Shown: piece by piece, positions 45,301 to 55,680 of the stretch | Numbering within the stretch: the first letter of the stretch is position 1 | How the letters are laid out: each line of letters starts with the position of its first letter | NCBI RefSeq assembly: GCF_008831285.2 | Contig: NC_045141.1 | Location: 8,421,353 to 8,485,352, forward strand | Reading direction: 5' to 3' | DNA length: 64,000 bases | DNA from: Nymphaea colorata | Taxonomy: Eukaryota; Streptophyta; Magnoliopsida; Nymphaeales; Nymphaeaceae | Notes under the pieces: model-generated | What the model was told of the DNA's origin: nothing | What the model saw: the letters and a program-made list of their open reading frames with translations, nothing else | Databases searched by the model: none | Position numbers and translations under genes: made by a program

Positions 45301-45429
45301 AGCAACAAGGCTTGGAGTGAAAGTTGCAAGCTATGCACTAAAGGAGATGAGGATATTTTGGTAACTTATTAAAAAAAATGTCTTTTATAGTCTTTTTACT
45401 TTTTCTATTTGCAATTTTGTCTTTATAAA
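45300..45429. repeat. Copia-associated fragment shared with 47,785-47,905
   Basis: GCACTAAAGGAGATGAGG, then ATATTTTGGTAACTTATT and GTCTTTATAAAAAGTT closely follow the sequence just downstream of the copia remnant at 47.4-47.8 kb, so this is probably another 3' end piece of that element. Confidence 0.5.
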
Positions 45430-46753
45430 AAGTTCGCTTAATGTATCTGTACCGATTCAAGCCAAAAGACAATGCTTTCTATTTGACCCAAACAGCACTG
45501 CATTTATGATTTATACATGGTACCTGCTGGTTTGGGACGATATTCACATAATTGGTATTTGTTTTCAATTACAAAAAATCAAATGAGAGAGATCGTCATC
45601 ATTTTGAGTAAGTTAAAACAGCTAGACAAGACTCTGTTGATTTATTTATGCATAAATGGTATGCCAGTTCAGTTCAACAACACTTCAGTTTGCCGAACCT
45701 AAATCAAACAAGAGGGAGAGGGAGAGAGAGGAAGAAGAGGCAACAAAATGGAAACACACATATTTAACCAAAATAATTAATCTATGACTAACCTTTTCCC
45801 AAGATGGTCCATTAACTCCTGTGGCAGATCGAGTGCAGGACAGTTGCAAATGTCCAACCGTTGAAGCTTCGAGAGGCAGGCGACCTGTTGCTGTGCATCG
45901 GTGGGACACGTTGTTTCATTTTGTAATGTCATTCACGTCCACCAGAGACTTCAGACTAGGGAAGTTAGAAAGCATCACCTTTCTTAGTTTCGGGAGGCAT
46001 TGCCAGTGGCCTCCCAAGCTGATGTCCTCAAAGAAACATTCTAGGGTCAATTCCTCCAGTTTTGAGAGACCCCACACCGACTGAGGGACCCTTCCCCATT
46101 TGACCTCCTCATCAACATTATTGTCTCTCAAATACAGACATGTAAGGGAGGGTAGAAATGTTGGTACTTGTGATGGCAATGGCGATGGCAGTAGTACTGC
46201 TGATTCTGAATCCAACCCCAACTCAATGAGGTTAGGTAGTTGCTGAAGCAATTTCCATCCCAATCTTGCACTTGGGCAATTCCACACTGACAGCCTTTGG
46301 AGCTGACTCGCTTGACCCTCATACCCCGCCAGCTACAATAGAGCGTAAATCCAGCCTTCTGTCTGCATCTTTGGACATTTGTAAAAGTGCGCCTCTCTTA
46401 AGCATGACATATAAGTAAATGTTGATTCCCAGTTGGGCAAATTATTCACGCTCAGTTTCTCAAGTGAAGGAAGGAGAGGAGGGAGCTGCTTTAGAGCGTT
46501 TAGGTCAGACAAGCAGAACCTCTTTAAAGCTGGCATGCGATCATCAGCTACTTGCTCTACCCTCCCACATCTCTTCACCTCCAACGACTCCAATGCAGGC
46601 ATGTTAGCGAGAGTCTTCAGCTTTTCACATCTGCACACATCCAATGACTCCAATGCAGGCAAGTCACCAATCGTGTTGAGCCCATGACACTCCCAAATAT
46701 CCAAGGACTTCAGCAAAGGCATGCTCTGTAATTCACACAATGTTGGGCAGTCG
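45430..46753. repeat. Segmental duplication B of the NB-LRR 3' region
   Basis: Same orientation as 20,300-21,530 and including the same downstream flank. The right edge is abrupt, at GGGCAGTCG (46,745-46,753). Sequence similarity is high through both coding and non-coding parts. Confidence 0.85.
45795..46753 (-). pseudogene. NB-LRR fragment: C-terminal LRR domain
   Basis: Minus strand from 46,753: CELQSMPLLKSLDIWECHG, PALESLDVCRCEKLKTL and PALESLEVKRCGRVEQV units, then LLPSLEKLSVNNLPNWES and a stop near 46,333. The frame resumes with SQLQRLSVWNCPSARLGWKL, then LPSLTCLYLRDNNVDEEV and QSVWGLSKLEELTLECF, ending after a shift in LPQELMDHLGK at about 45,795. It closely resembles the main gene but retains about 60 codons (46,300-46,500) deleted there. 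CC and NB-ARC are absent; coding stops at the duplication edge. Confidence 0.88.
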
Positions 46754-47410
46754 ATTTTGATTCTCCAGTCTATAAGAGTTTTTAACCTTTTTTTTATCTA
46801 GGGCATGATTTTGGATCTGTAGGTTGGAATTAGATTTGGATCTGGACATGAGGTTCCAGTTTGGATCTGAACCTTTGAATTTGGATCTGAATTTGGCACT
46901 AAGGCTTAGTTTTAGATCTAGAGCTCAGTTTTAGATCCAGATTGGGATCCAGGGATTTATTTTTTTATCTAAAGTTGGGATTTGGATCCATATCTGGATC
47001 TAAGGCTTGGCTTTTGGATCTTGACTTGGGAGTTTGGATTGGATTTAGATCTAGATTTGACATGGATTATCAGCCTAGATTGAGGTAGGGCCTGGGTTGG
47101 AAGTTTACCTTTAAATTCAGATGAGTTCCAAAATATAGTCGGTAACCAAATTAGAGGGTAATTGGATCAGAACTGTGATAAATTGAAGTATTTGAGACCC
47201 AAAATTGTTGAAAATAATTGTGAAAACGCTAGATATATATTAACCTTCAAAATTTGGGGGTAATTACAAGGTTCAGCCAATTTATTAGGATCCAGTAGAA
47301 TCTCATTGGGGATCTATCAAGAGAATATTAAGATTCTTAATAGCTACTGTTCATTATGGTCTAATCTTCAAATTTCAAACCACCCAAGAACAAAGAAGTT
47401 CATATGTATG
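46754..47410. repeat. Degenerate GGATCTGGATTT-rich low-complexity block
   Basis: 46,790-47,090 consists of short irregular variants of TTTGGATCTG and TTTAGATCTAG; the remainder is AT-rich. It starts exactly at the edge of the segmental duplication. No gene seen. Confidence 0.7.
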
Positions 47411-47905
47411 GTGATGCGGACAGGGCGGAATGCCCAAATGTTCGATCGATGGTCAACATTTATGCAGCCTTCTTGGGACTGAATTTTGTTGCAGGAAGTT
47501 CAAAGAAACAGCAAGTTGTTTCTCAGTCTAGCATAGAGGCTGATCGAACGTCATGCAGTGGCCAACATAGCAGATGATGCAACGTGGTAGACAGTTTTCT
47601 AGTTGAACTTGGAATAAGAACAAAAAAGTCTGCCATCCATATTGTGTGACAATGTGAGTGCAAAATATTTTCCAACTTTTTCATAAGCTCTCATGACTAT
47701 CATGTTACTCGAAGCAAGCTTAACATAGGAGCATCCTTATCGGCCCAGCACCTAAGGGTTTGGTACCTGTTTCTTGGACAGAAAGAAAGTTGTGTGCACC
47801 ATGGGCACGTCACGCACTAAAGGATGGAAGGACATTTTGGTCATTTGTTTAAAAAAAACGTCCTTTACAATCTTTTTATTTTTGTCTTTATAAAAAGTTT
47901 TTTTC
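47411..47905 (+). pseudogene. Ty1/copia RNase H remnant and 3' flank
   Basis: In two or three frames the plus strand reads SSKKQQVVSQSSIEAD, then VELGIRTKKSA, LLCDNVSAKYF, FSSHDYHVTRSKLNIGA and SAQHLRVW, the typical order of a copia RNase H C-terminus, with several frameshifts and stops. It is followed by non-coding sequence shared with 45,320-45,429. Heavily decayed. Confidence 0.75.
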
Positions 47906-49522
47906 CTGTGTGAACTAAGTGTATTTTAGTCATTAACCGTAGTTGCGCACGGAAATTTATGCACCAGTATGGCGCATATAATCAGGTTTGCCATTTGAGG
48001 CTTCCCTTCTCAGTTTATTGGACAACCCATGGCATGATGTAACTTCTTCAGTGACACACTGGACCTCAGTCTTGCCCCTTAGTTCTCTTTCAGCTGGTGG
48101 AAGAGGCAAAACCAGCTTCAATTCCTAACCACAATTATTGATGTTCGATGAGTTGAGCCAACTCTAGTTCACTCTTGACCTCTCTTAGTTAAACTCGGAT
48201 CGAGCTCAACTCATCTAATAAACAAGTCGTGTTTGGGTTAAAGTTAAGTAAACGAGTAGAGTTCGAGCTTGGCAAGCTCAACTTACGTAAACTTGAGTAA
48301 GATCACTTGAGTAAGATCAATAAGATAACATGTAAAAGATTATTTAGAATATCATCATGACAATAAACAGCTACATCGGATTTCCTCCTTCCCAGAAAGT
48401 TCCAACTCTCAAATTCTAATTTCGCTGTTTCAACTAGTGTTCAAATTGATTTTTTTTTTTAAATAATGGTCCGGCTAAGCTTCAGCCCAATCTTGGCCTG
48501 AGTTTAGCGTCAGCAGTTTGAGTTCGAGCCAAATTCGAACCAACAGATATAAGTATATCGTAACTTCTCTCTGCATATGCTTATATCTCATCTTGATCTT
48601 GGGTACCATTTGGCAACAATAACAGTATGTAACTATTCCATATATTCTGTCCCAAATATTATGCACATTTATGTAAGATTATGTTACAACATTCCATGAA
48701 TCTGCCCACCCTAAATATGAGGGCAGATACATACAACAATGATATACTGTCGTGCTTACCAGTTGACCCCTACTTCCTGCTTTGTTTCTAGAGTTGCAAG
48801 CATTTAAATGATATGTTCATTATTATTATTTTTTGGAGCTAGATTTGGTGGTTATATATGTTTGTGTTATTTTTAGTCTTATGTGAAATAATTGCTTATT
48901 TGTGTGCTTTAACTTATGTATGCTGGATTCCTGTCATTCCAGTAACATAGTGATCCAAATACTAGAATCTGTAAGTGATGCTCACATCAACTGGATCAGT
49001 GATTTATTATCAGCTATAATATGTATGACCAATCACCAGGTTTGATTACTCGCATGAAGCAAGATACGAGCATCAGAAATGTATGTGGAGCATACTAAGT
49101 GCGTGACTGAATTTTTATACTCTTGTACAGGCCTGAATGTGACAAACAACATTTAGGAAGCACTTTGATAAAAGTGAGATCCATTTAATTGATCAAAACA
49201 TCAATAGAATATGTTACGAAACATTGCCAAAGGAAGCTCATTAAATTCATGTTCTTTTGTTGCTATGACTTTCGATTGTTGATTTTTGGCTTTTGCCTTT
49301 ATATTATTGGGTAAATCATTAAGCTATGTTCATGCATTTATGACTTTCGATTGTTGATTTTTGGCTTTTGCCTTTATATTATTCGGTAAATCATTAAGCT
49401 ATGTTAATGCATTGAGATATGCACTCCTGACTATTAAAATTCCTCAACATCTTACAAGATATTATGTATCAAGACAAAATTACTAGTAGTACTTTAGACG
49501 GACCAACAGTTACAATACACAC
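47906..49522. other. Intergenic repeat debris
   Basis: No gene recognised. Fold-back element fragments lie at about 48,165-48,310 and 48,470-48,550 (AAACGAGTAGAGTTCGAGCTTGG, CAGTTTGAGTTCGAGCC). A 74-bp tandem duplication lies at 49,266-49,413. Confidence 0.5.
49266..49413. repeat. 74-bp perfect-looking tandem duplication
   Basis: ATGACTTTCGATTGTTGATT begins at 49,266 and again at 49,340; the copies differ at only about two positions (GGGTAAA/CGGTAAA, TTCATGC/TTAATGC). A recent local duplication. Confidence 0.95.
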
Positions 49523-49691
49523 CAGGGACAGATGCACGGCGCCAGCAGGGGGCTTGGTCCCCTACCCCCAAATTTAAAAAAAATCAAACATTGATATGTA
49601 ATTTTCATAAATTTTAGTTTAACGTATATAAAAAATTTGAAAAATTCTATTTTGGTCTCTATTAAAATTTTGAAACTATAGTTCGGTTCTG
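49523..49691. mobile_element. hAT-type MITE with near-perfect target duplication
   Basis: Starts CAGGGACAGATGCACGG, ends GTTCGGTTCTG, with the family interior. Flanks ATACACAC (49,515-49,522) and ACACACAC (49,692-49,699) match at 7 of 8 positions. Confidence 0.7.
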
Positions 49692-49699
49692 ACACACAC

Positions 49700-50400
49700 A
49701 TTCTAACATATAGAGCACTGATATGATTGTGCAAGTAATGTTGATCTTATTTTTCTTGTGGATTAAATATTTGAGTACTGGTCATGCTATGAGTCACCAA
49801 AGAAATGATTGTCAAATAATATGCTTTTTGGCTCCTTTAGTGTTACGTAGAAATTAAGCTCTCTTTTTGTGCAGTTTAACTGCTAACATGTATCTGTGTG
49901 TTTTGCTTTGTTTCTTTTTGTGTGCTTTTGAACGGTTGAGTCAATTTTTGGCAAGCATCACCGTGAATATCAGCATTAATTGCAACTCTCCTGATCTTTC
50001 TACATTGTACAGATTGATTTTGCTGGGACCTAATCCCCAGCAAGCTGTTCATGCAACATAAATTCTGCTTTTGACTAGCAAGTAAACCAATCAAATGACA
50101 GCATTTCTTTCACTTCTGTTTTGAGAAATTTGGTGGTGATTCTGCCGTCGATTGCTGAATGTTTGTTTCTTGGTCCTGATCTAGCAGCAGCAGGATGCAT
50201 TACGTGCCTCAAATTAATCCTGAAGTTCTTTCTTGAATTCAAAAGTTTCAGCATAACCGAGAAACCATTTCTAAACGAGGTACTATGCATAAGCAGCTAC
50301 TTGGTGGAACTGTTAAATTTCCATAAAATAGATGCTTGATCCATGCAAATGCTAACGGAATTCTGTTTTTATCTTAATTTTTAAATTTTGGAGATACATA
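49700..50400. other. Intergenic, nothing recognised
   Basis: Moderately AT-rich. Open frames of about 65-72 codons at 49,867-50,061 and 50,121-50,339 begin with ATG, but I recognise no family in them and the opposite strand is equally open. Confidence 0.45.
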
Positions 50401-50404
50401 AATG

Positions 50405-50427
50405 GTAGTCATGGATATTACCAGTTG

Positions 50428-50507
<80 letters not shown>

Positions 50508-50530
50508 TAAGCAACTGGTGATAGCCATGC
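50405..50530. repeat. Long TA microsatellite inside a palindrome
   Basis: About 34 TA dinucleotides (50,431-50,500) are flanked by an imperfect inverted repeat: GTCATGGATATTACCAGTTGC on the left and AAGCAACTGGTGATAGCCATG on the right. The whole could extrude as a hairpin. Confidence 0.9.
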
Positions 50531-51350
50531 CTGTCCGGTACGTGCATGAAGAGGAGTTGAAGGTTTACTGCTTTGGAAAGTGTTGGATTCACAGTTCTAT
50601 GTCAAGCGGCACGGCCGCTTGCATGGAGCAGACTTTTTATTGGTATAACTGGTACCTTATTTCCCTTTGCCACTTTTCAACTCTATTCAATTTCAAACCA
50701 AAGTTGTCAATTGTTAACTTGTTTTTTATATATCCAAAATTAGGTTTCTACCATAAACACGAATATCGTTTTTCCTTTTAAGCAGCGAGGTCTTTCTATC
50801 TTATAATACGGTGAGAATGAAAAATAAAATACAAAAAAAATATATGGAACTTTTTAAAAATTTTGAAAAAATTGAAAAAAATATGAAAAAGACAGGAAAA
50901 CCACATTTTCCATTTTGCCATTTTTTCAAAAAAGATAATCGTTTTGCCGTTTTATTCAGTGGTCTTAATTTTATTGTTTTATAATTGTTTTTTCAAAAAA
51001 AAAAGGATGCATTTTTATGATTATATTTACTACCTAATTTTGGTTGTCATCTCTCACAACCTATATGTAACTGGTAGTTGTCGTCAGTCGTGAAATGTTT
51101 GCTACTGCGTCATTGCTTGATTAGTGTAATATGGTTGCTTCAAGTCTTCGCTAAATCAATTTGATCCAGCCCACCTGTTTAAAAAGAAAATGTTTTTAGT
51201 TAGTTTTTTATACAGTTTATTTATTTTTCAAAAAGAATATAATTTTTCATATTTTATGCTGATTCACAAAGAAGTCATTTAAATCACCGGATCGGTGGAC
51301 AACATGGAAGTTGCTAGGCAACTTCATCCACTCGTTTCAAGAGTTGATTT
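50510..51350. repeat. Orphan copy of the LRR receptor kinase upstream region
   Basis: Collinear with 13,840-14,620: TACTGCTTTGGAA, GGTACCTTATTTCC, then GCTGATTCACAAAGAAGTC and ATCACCGGATCGGTGG. On the minus strand a receptor kinase would be expected to its left, but none is there, so this marks a lost gene copy or a duplicated flank. Confidence 0.65.
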
Positions 51351-52629
51351 TCACAACATCGTCATCTGACCATGATAGCCAGCTGTATTGAGTGCCCATT
51401 TATTCAAAAATCGGGGAGGAAATTAGTGGTTGATGAATGGGATTTTATATTTTATCACTCAACAACTTCATTTATATGATGAGGATATTAAATGCCTGAC
51501 GTATATAATGGCTATCTTCTAAACGGATGAGGGGCCATGGGATTTTATCACTCAACAACTTCATTTATATTTCGCCTGTACTTAGGGTGGACAAAGGACA
51601 TCCCTCAGATCGATCTATAAGTTCCCTTTTTAGTGATTGACACAATTAACTACTTACAGAAAGCAGTCGTGTGCAAAATAATCCGAGCATCATCATCATA
51701 TATAGAAGAAAAGCAATGTTCTATTGCATGCACGTCATCCCACAATCAGTTTGGTCATGAAATAGCAACAAAACTCATTCTAATTATATACGCATGTCCT
51801 CCTTGGGGGTAGTTGGCAGCATGGATATTTTTTGAGTGTCCCACGAATCTACCCCAACAATTGGAGCAGGTTTGTAAAACAATAGTTCTAGCGTTCAGAT
51901 GAACCTGTCTCAATCTTTGGGACAAATTCATGGGACACTAACTAAGTGTTTCTACCAGCAAATGATCCCTTAAGTTATAGTGCACACCAAGCTTTTATAG
52001 GCTCCTCAAGAATATAGTTGTCTTTGACCTATTAGAAAACCTAGTGGCAACTGACCTTATCATGAAGCAATTCATATTTAACCCCATAAAAAAGTTTTAC
52101 ACTGACATGTCACTACAACCAAAAAAAAAAAATGTTATTAAGCACAATCAAAACCATGGCTAATACACCCAAAAATCGTGGTTAAAGATGTTTTCAGCCA
52201 TGGTCTTCGTCATGGCTACTTAACTAAAGTAGTTGTGGTAATAACCCTAGCAGCAACTGACCTTTTGCCATGGTTTTGACTGTGGCTGTTGCATCTAAGT
52301 AAATAGGATATTAAATGCCTGATGAGTATTTTACTTAGATTGACTCATTGAAGCCTTTGGCATTCAAGACGCTGCCGGAGTAGCTCACCGATAAATGCAG
52401 CTAACTCACTCAATATAAGTTGATTCTTTGGAGGTCTTCGTTCGGAAATTCTACTTAATCCTCCTCATATTTGGATCCGAGATAAGCCTTAGGTCTGAAT
52501 CTGACTTTTATATATGATTGCATCTTTGCATAAAAAAAAAATTAAAAATCTAAATTTCCTTTCAGAAAAAATGAATTTAAGAATATAAAAATTAATGTAC
52601 ACTAAAAAGTTTTATAACTAGGAAGAAAT
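51351..52629. other. Intergenic with a possible CACTA or MITE fragment
   Basis: No gene recognised. A string TTTTATCACTCAACAACTTC occurs twice (51,453 and 51,544) and GAGGATATTAAATGCCTGA near 51,481 recurs as AGGATATTAAATGCCTGA near 52,307. At 52,111 CACTACAACCAAAAAAAAAA opens a block with CCATGGTT-type repeats to about 52,310, like the subterminal region of a CACTA element. Confidence 0.45.
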
Positions 52630-52940
52630 ATCGCATAAGGAAAGAATGACATCGAGTTTGACCACTGAATGGAAGCATTTAAGATACTGGAAATGCATGT
52701 CTCAGCCATTTCGAGCCGATTCATCAACGATTAATTTCCTATCCTATTTTCAGTCAATGGACTCTCAACATGTACAGCTAGCTAGCCATCGTGGTCTGAT
52801 TGCGATGTGGGAAAAATCAGCTTTTGAATCGAGCGGATGATGTTACTAAGCAACTTCCATGTGCTGGTCGATCCCGTGATCTAAATGATTTGGTTGTGAA
52901 TCAGCACAAAATATGAAAATTATGTTCTTTTGAAAAATAA
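52630..52940. repeat. Reverse copy of the LRR receptor kinase upstream region
   Basis: Reverse complement of the 14,330-14,420 block (GATTTGGTTGTGAATCAGCAC here; the other strand matches GTACTGATTCACAACTAAATC). It lies about 470 bp upstream of the plus-strand LRR copy, the same distance as at the left locus, so it is the matching 5' flank. An adjacent block with TGAATGGAAGCATTTAAGA is repeated at 59,610-59,650. Confidence 0.7.
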
Positions 52941-53406
52941 ATAGACAACCTATAAATGATAACAAAAAACAATAATTTTTTTAAAAACGGATGGACTAGA
53001 TCAAATTGATTTAGCATAGATTCGAACAAACCGATTCAAGCAATTTTTTGGGAAAAAAATGCCACACCAATGAAACGCTTTTTTCCAGTTTTTTGTTTCC
53101 TTTTCTTCATTTAAGACTTTTTTTCATACTTTTTATTGCTAAACTGCTCATTTCAAACTTCTAATTTTTATTTTTTTCTCACATATTTATTTTTTTAAAT
53201 TGCCTACCATTCATCTTATTTTCCCCTAATTTTTAAGTTTTACCCAATTTTTTTTAACATTTACCATATCTTTCCTGTTTTCTTCATGCTAACCATATTA
53301 TATGATAGAAAAGCCTCGCCATTTAAAACTGTGACTATGGTTGAAACAAGTTTGTGATATCTAGGGAAAAATGAAGTTCAATTGACAGCTTTGATTTGGG
53401 ATTTGA

Positions 53407-54411
53407 AATTCCAACATCTCTTTCTGTGATTGGAATGGATTTTCATGCGGTCATGGTTCACAAATTGTAGTTGCTCTGAACCTCCCTGAAAAGGCACTTG
53501 AAGGTAGTATCTCACCATACATCAGCAATCTCTCCTTCTTACAGGTTCTAGATCTCTCGAACGGCAGTTTCCATGGTCACCTTCTCATTGATTTTAGTAG
53601 TCTCCCTCAGTTAAAAAATCTCTCTACAAGAAAAAACAATTTTGAGGGGTTGATCCCACAAACAGTGAGCCATTGTCAAGGTCTCCAAATACTGTCACTA
53701 CGAGAAAACCATTTCTACGGAAGCATCCCACAGTTTCTAGGCATTTTGTCGGAACTCAAGCTCTTAAGCATTGGTGGTAATAGGCTCACTGGCACTATTC
53801 CAGTTGCTTTGGCTAATCTCACAAAACTGGAGTGGTTTAGTATTGGTCAAAGTCAGGTACAGGGGCACATTCCTCCTGAGTTGGGAAGCCTAACCCACTT
53901 GATGGTCTTTAACATGCAAATGAATAATCTCACTGGTACACTCCCTGAGAGCTTGTTTAGCCTATCTGCCCTTTGGGATTTGAGTTTCACGACAAATCAA
54001 CTAACAGGGCATCTCCCAAAAGATGCTTGCCGCTTCCTACCCAATCTCGAACAACTCTATATGGGTGCAAAAAATTTTGATGGCCCTCACCCGACTTCTC
54101 TTTCAAATGCTACAAGACTTCAAGTTCTTACTGCAGAAAGAAATAAATTTAGTGGTCCGATATCATTAGAACTAGGTAGTCTATCACAACTCACATACCT
54201 TAACCTTGGGAAAAATATGTTGACCAATTTCCCTGGCAACCGTGAGCTCTCCATTCTCACATCCTTCACCAGGTGTCGGATGCTAGAGGAAGTTTATCTA
54301 TCAAAAAACCTTTTGAGTGGCATTCTTCCTACCTCTGTTGGAAACTTGACAACCACCTTGTCGAAATTTGACCTTTCCTCTAATCAGATTGAAAAAGAGT
54401 CATCAGTAACA
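53407..54411 (+). pseudogene. LRR half of a second EFR/Xa21-type receptor kinase
   Basis: Open from 53,407 to TAG 54,412-54,414 (335 codons). It begins in the LRR cap (NSNISFCDWNGFSC), with TGA at 53,404 where the left copy has Trp, and lacks the signal peptide and first cap residues. About twelve LRRs follow (LQVLDLSNGSFHGHL, GNRLTGTIPVALANLTKL, LGSLTHLMVFNMQMNNLTG, LSKFDLSSNQIE). At about 54,387 the LRR sequence stops and the right arm of the inverted repeat begins, adding only KESSVT before a stop. Transmembrane segment and kinase N-lobe are missing. It keeps several LRRs deleted from the left copy; where they overlap, the proteins are about three quarters identical by eye. Confidence 0.88.
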
Positions 54412-54433
54412 TAGGTAGCCCACTGATTTCAAT

Positions 54434-54464
<31 letters not shown>

Positions 54465-55335
54465 ATAATTTGTCCTGCCTTATGTGGCTTAACTAATTAT
54501 ACTCTTCTGTGGTTTGCAATATGATATCAATAAGTATATTAATTGATGTGAGAACACCCATGATCCATCTAATCATCTTGATTTGGTAGTTTACACATAA
54601 AGACATGCACAAGTGGTTCCTAGCTCAATAATATAAATGTCATTGATAAACTATTTTACATTTTTACATGGACAATGCATTCGTTCTCCATATGGCTTAT
54701 GGTGCTGCAAGCTAATTTTTGCATTGTTTCGTGCTCATGTGCACATCTGTTGTTTGCATGTCCTCAACAGACAAGAATCTTCAATTGATTTTCTTCTTTT
54801 AGCATAAGTTATAAACTTTTTTCCTTTCTTGTATAAAAGAATCCTAATCATAAATACCTTTTTACCTAATTGCTTAAGAATGGCTGACAATCAGCATTAA
54901 TGAATAATTCACTCGATTTAGGAGCCATTTAAGAGAACCTTGAGATAGGTCACAGGAGAATTAGAAGGAATATGAGTTTAATTAGGCCTTTATGTTGTGA
55001 AATCACTGCACCATACATTTAATGAGTCTCAACAAATCTCACATGCCCCATAGGAAAAATCTGGATAGATGTTGAATTATTGTAAGAGCACTTGAATATC
55101 ATATATATAGGACTTCAGTTCTAAATCATAATCTTGTATTCTTTTTTAGATGTATATATTTGAACACAACAAGAGAAAGGCAGGCTTGGAGGTTCAATTG
55201 ATCTTATGTCCATTAATTTTCAGGCCTCTATACCAAAACCAATTAATGCAATTGTGTCATACATGAGAATTAACCAATTATACTGTGCTTTCTAATCATT
55301 TCTAATATTGTTGAGTGGTTGAATTATAATTTGGG

Positions 55336-55680
55336 ATGGCCAGAAATGTGTCGGCCAAAGCCGATGTCTACAGTTATGGAATTCTTCTCCTGGAGATGTT
55401 TACCAGAAGAAAACCTACTGATGAACAGTTTGATGGGGATTTTAGTTTGAGGCAATGGGTGGCTGAAGCATTTCCAGTCGCGATTTCAGATGTCATCAAC
55501 AGCCATCTTCTAAACCAAAGCAACAATACTGCAACTGAAAGATCAGCTGCCACTGCTAGGAAAGAGCTGCTGGTGATGATCATGGAGATAGGCTTTTCGT
55601 GTTCAAGGGAGTCTACAAACGAGAGAATGGAAATGAAGCAAGTGGTTGCAGGTCTAAGAAGGATACGACCGAACACTTGA
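55336..55680 (+). pseudogene. C-terminal kinase exon of an LRR receptor kinase (right copy)
   Basis: Nearly identical to the minus-strand exon at 2,445-2,790: kinase subdomain IX (KADVYSYGILLLEMF) through a tail ending LRRIRPNT. Reading back from the first Met there is Phe-Gly and then an in-frame TAA (55,327-55,329), with no AG acceptor between, as in the left copy. Together with the LRR half at 53,407-54,411 it mimics a two-exon gene on one strand, but the transmembrane segment and most of the kinase domain are absent. Confidence 0.85.
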
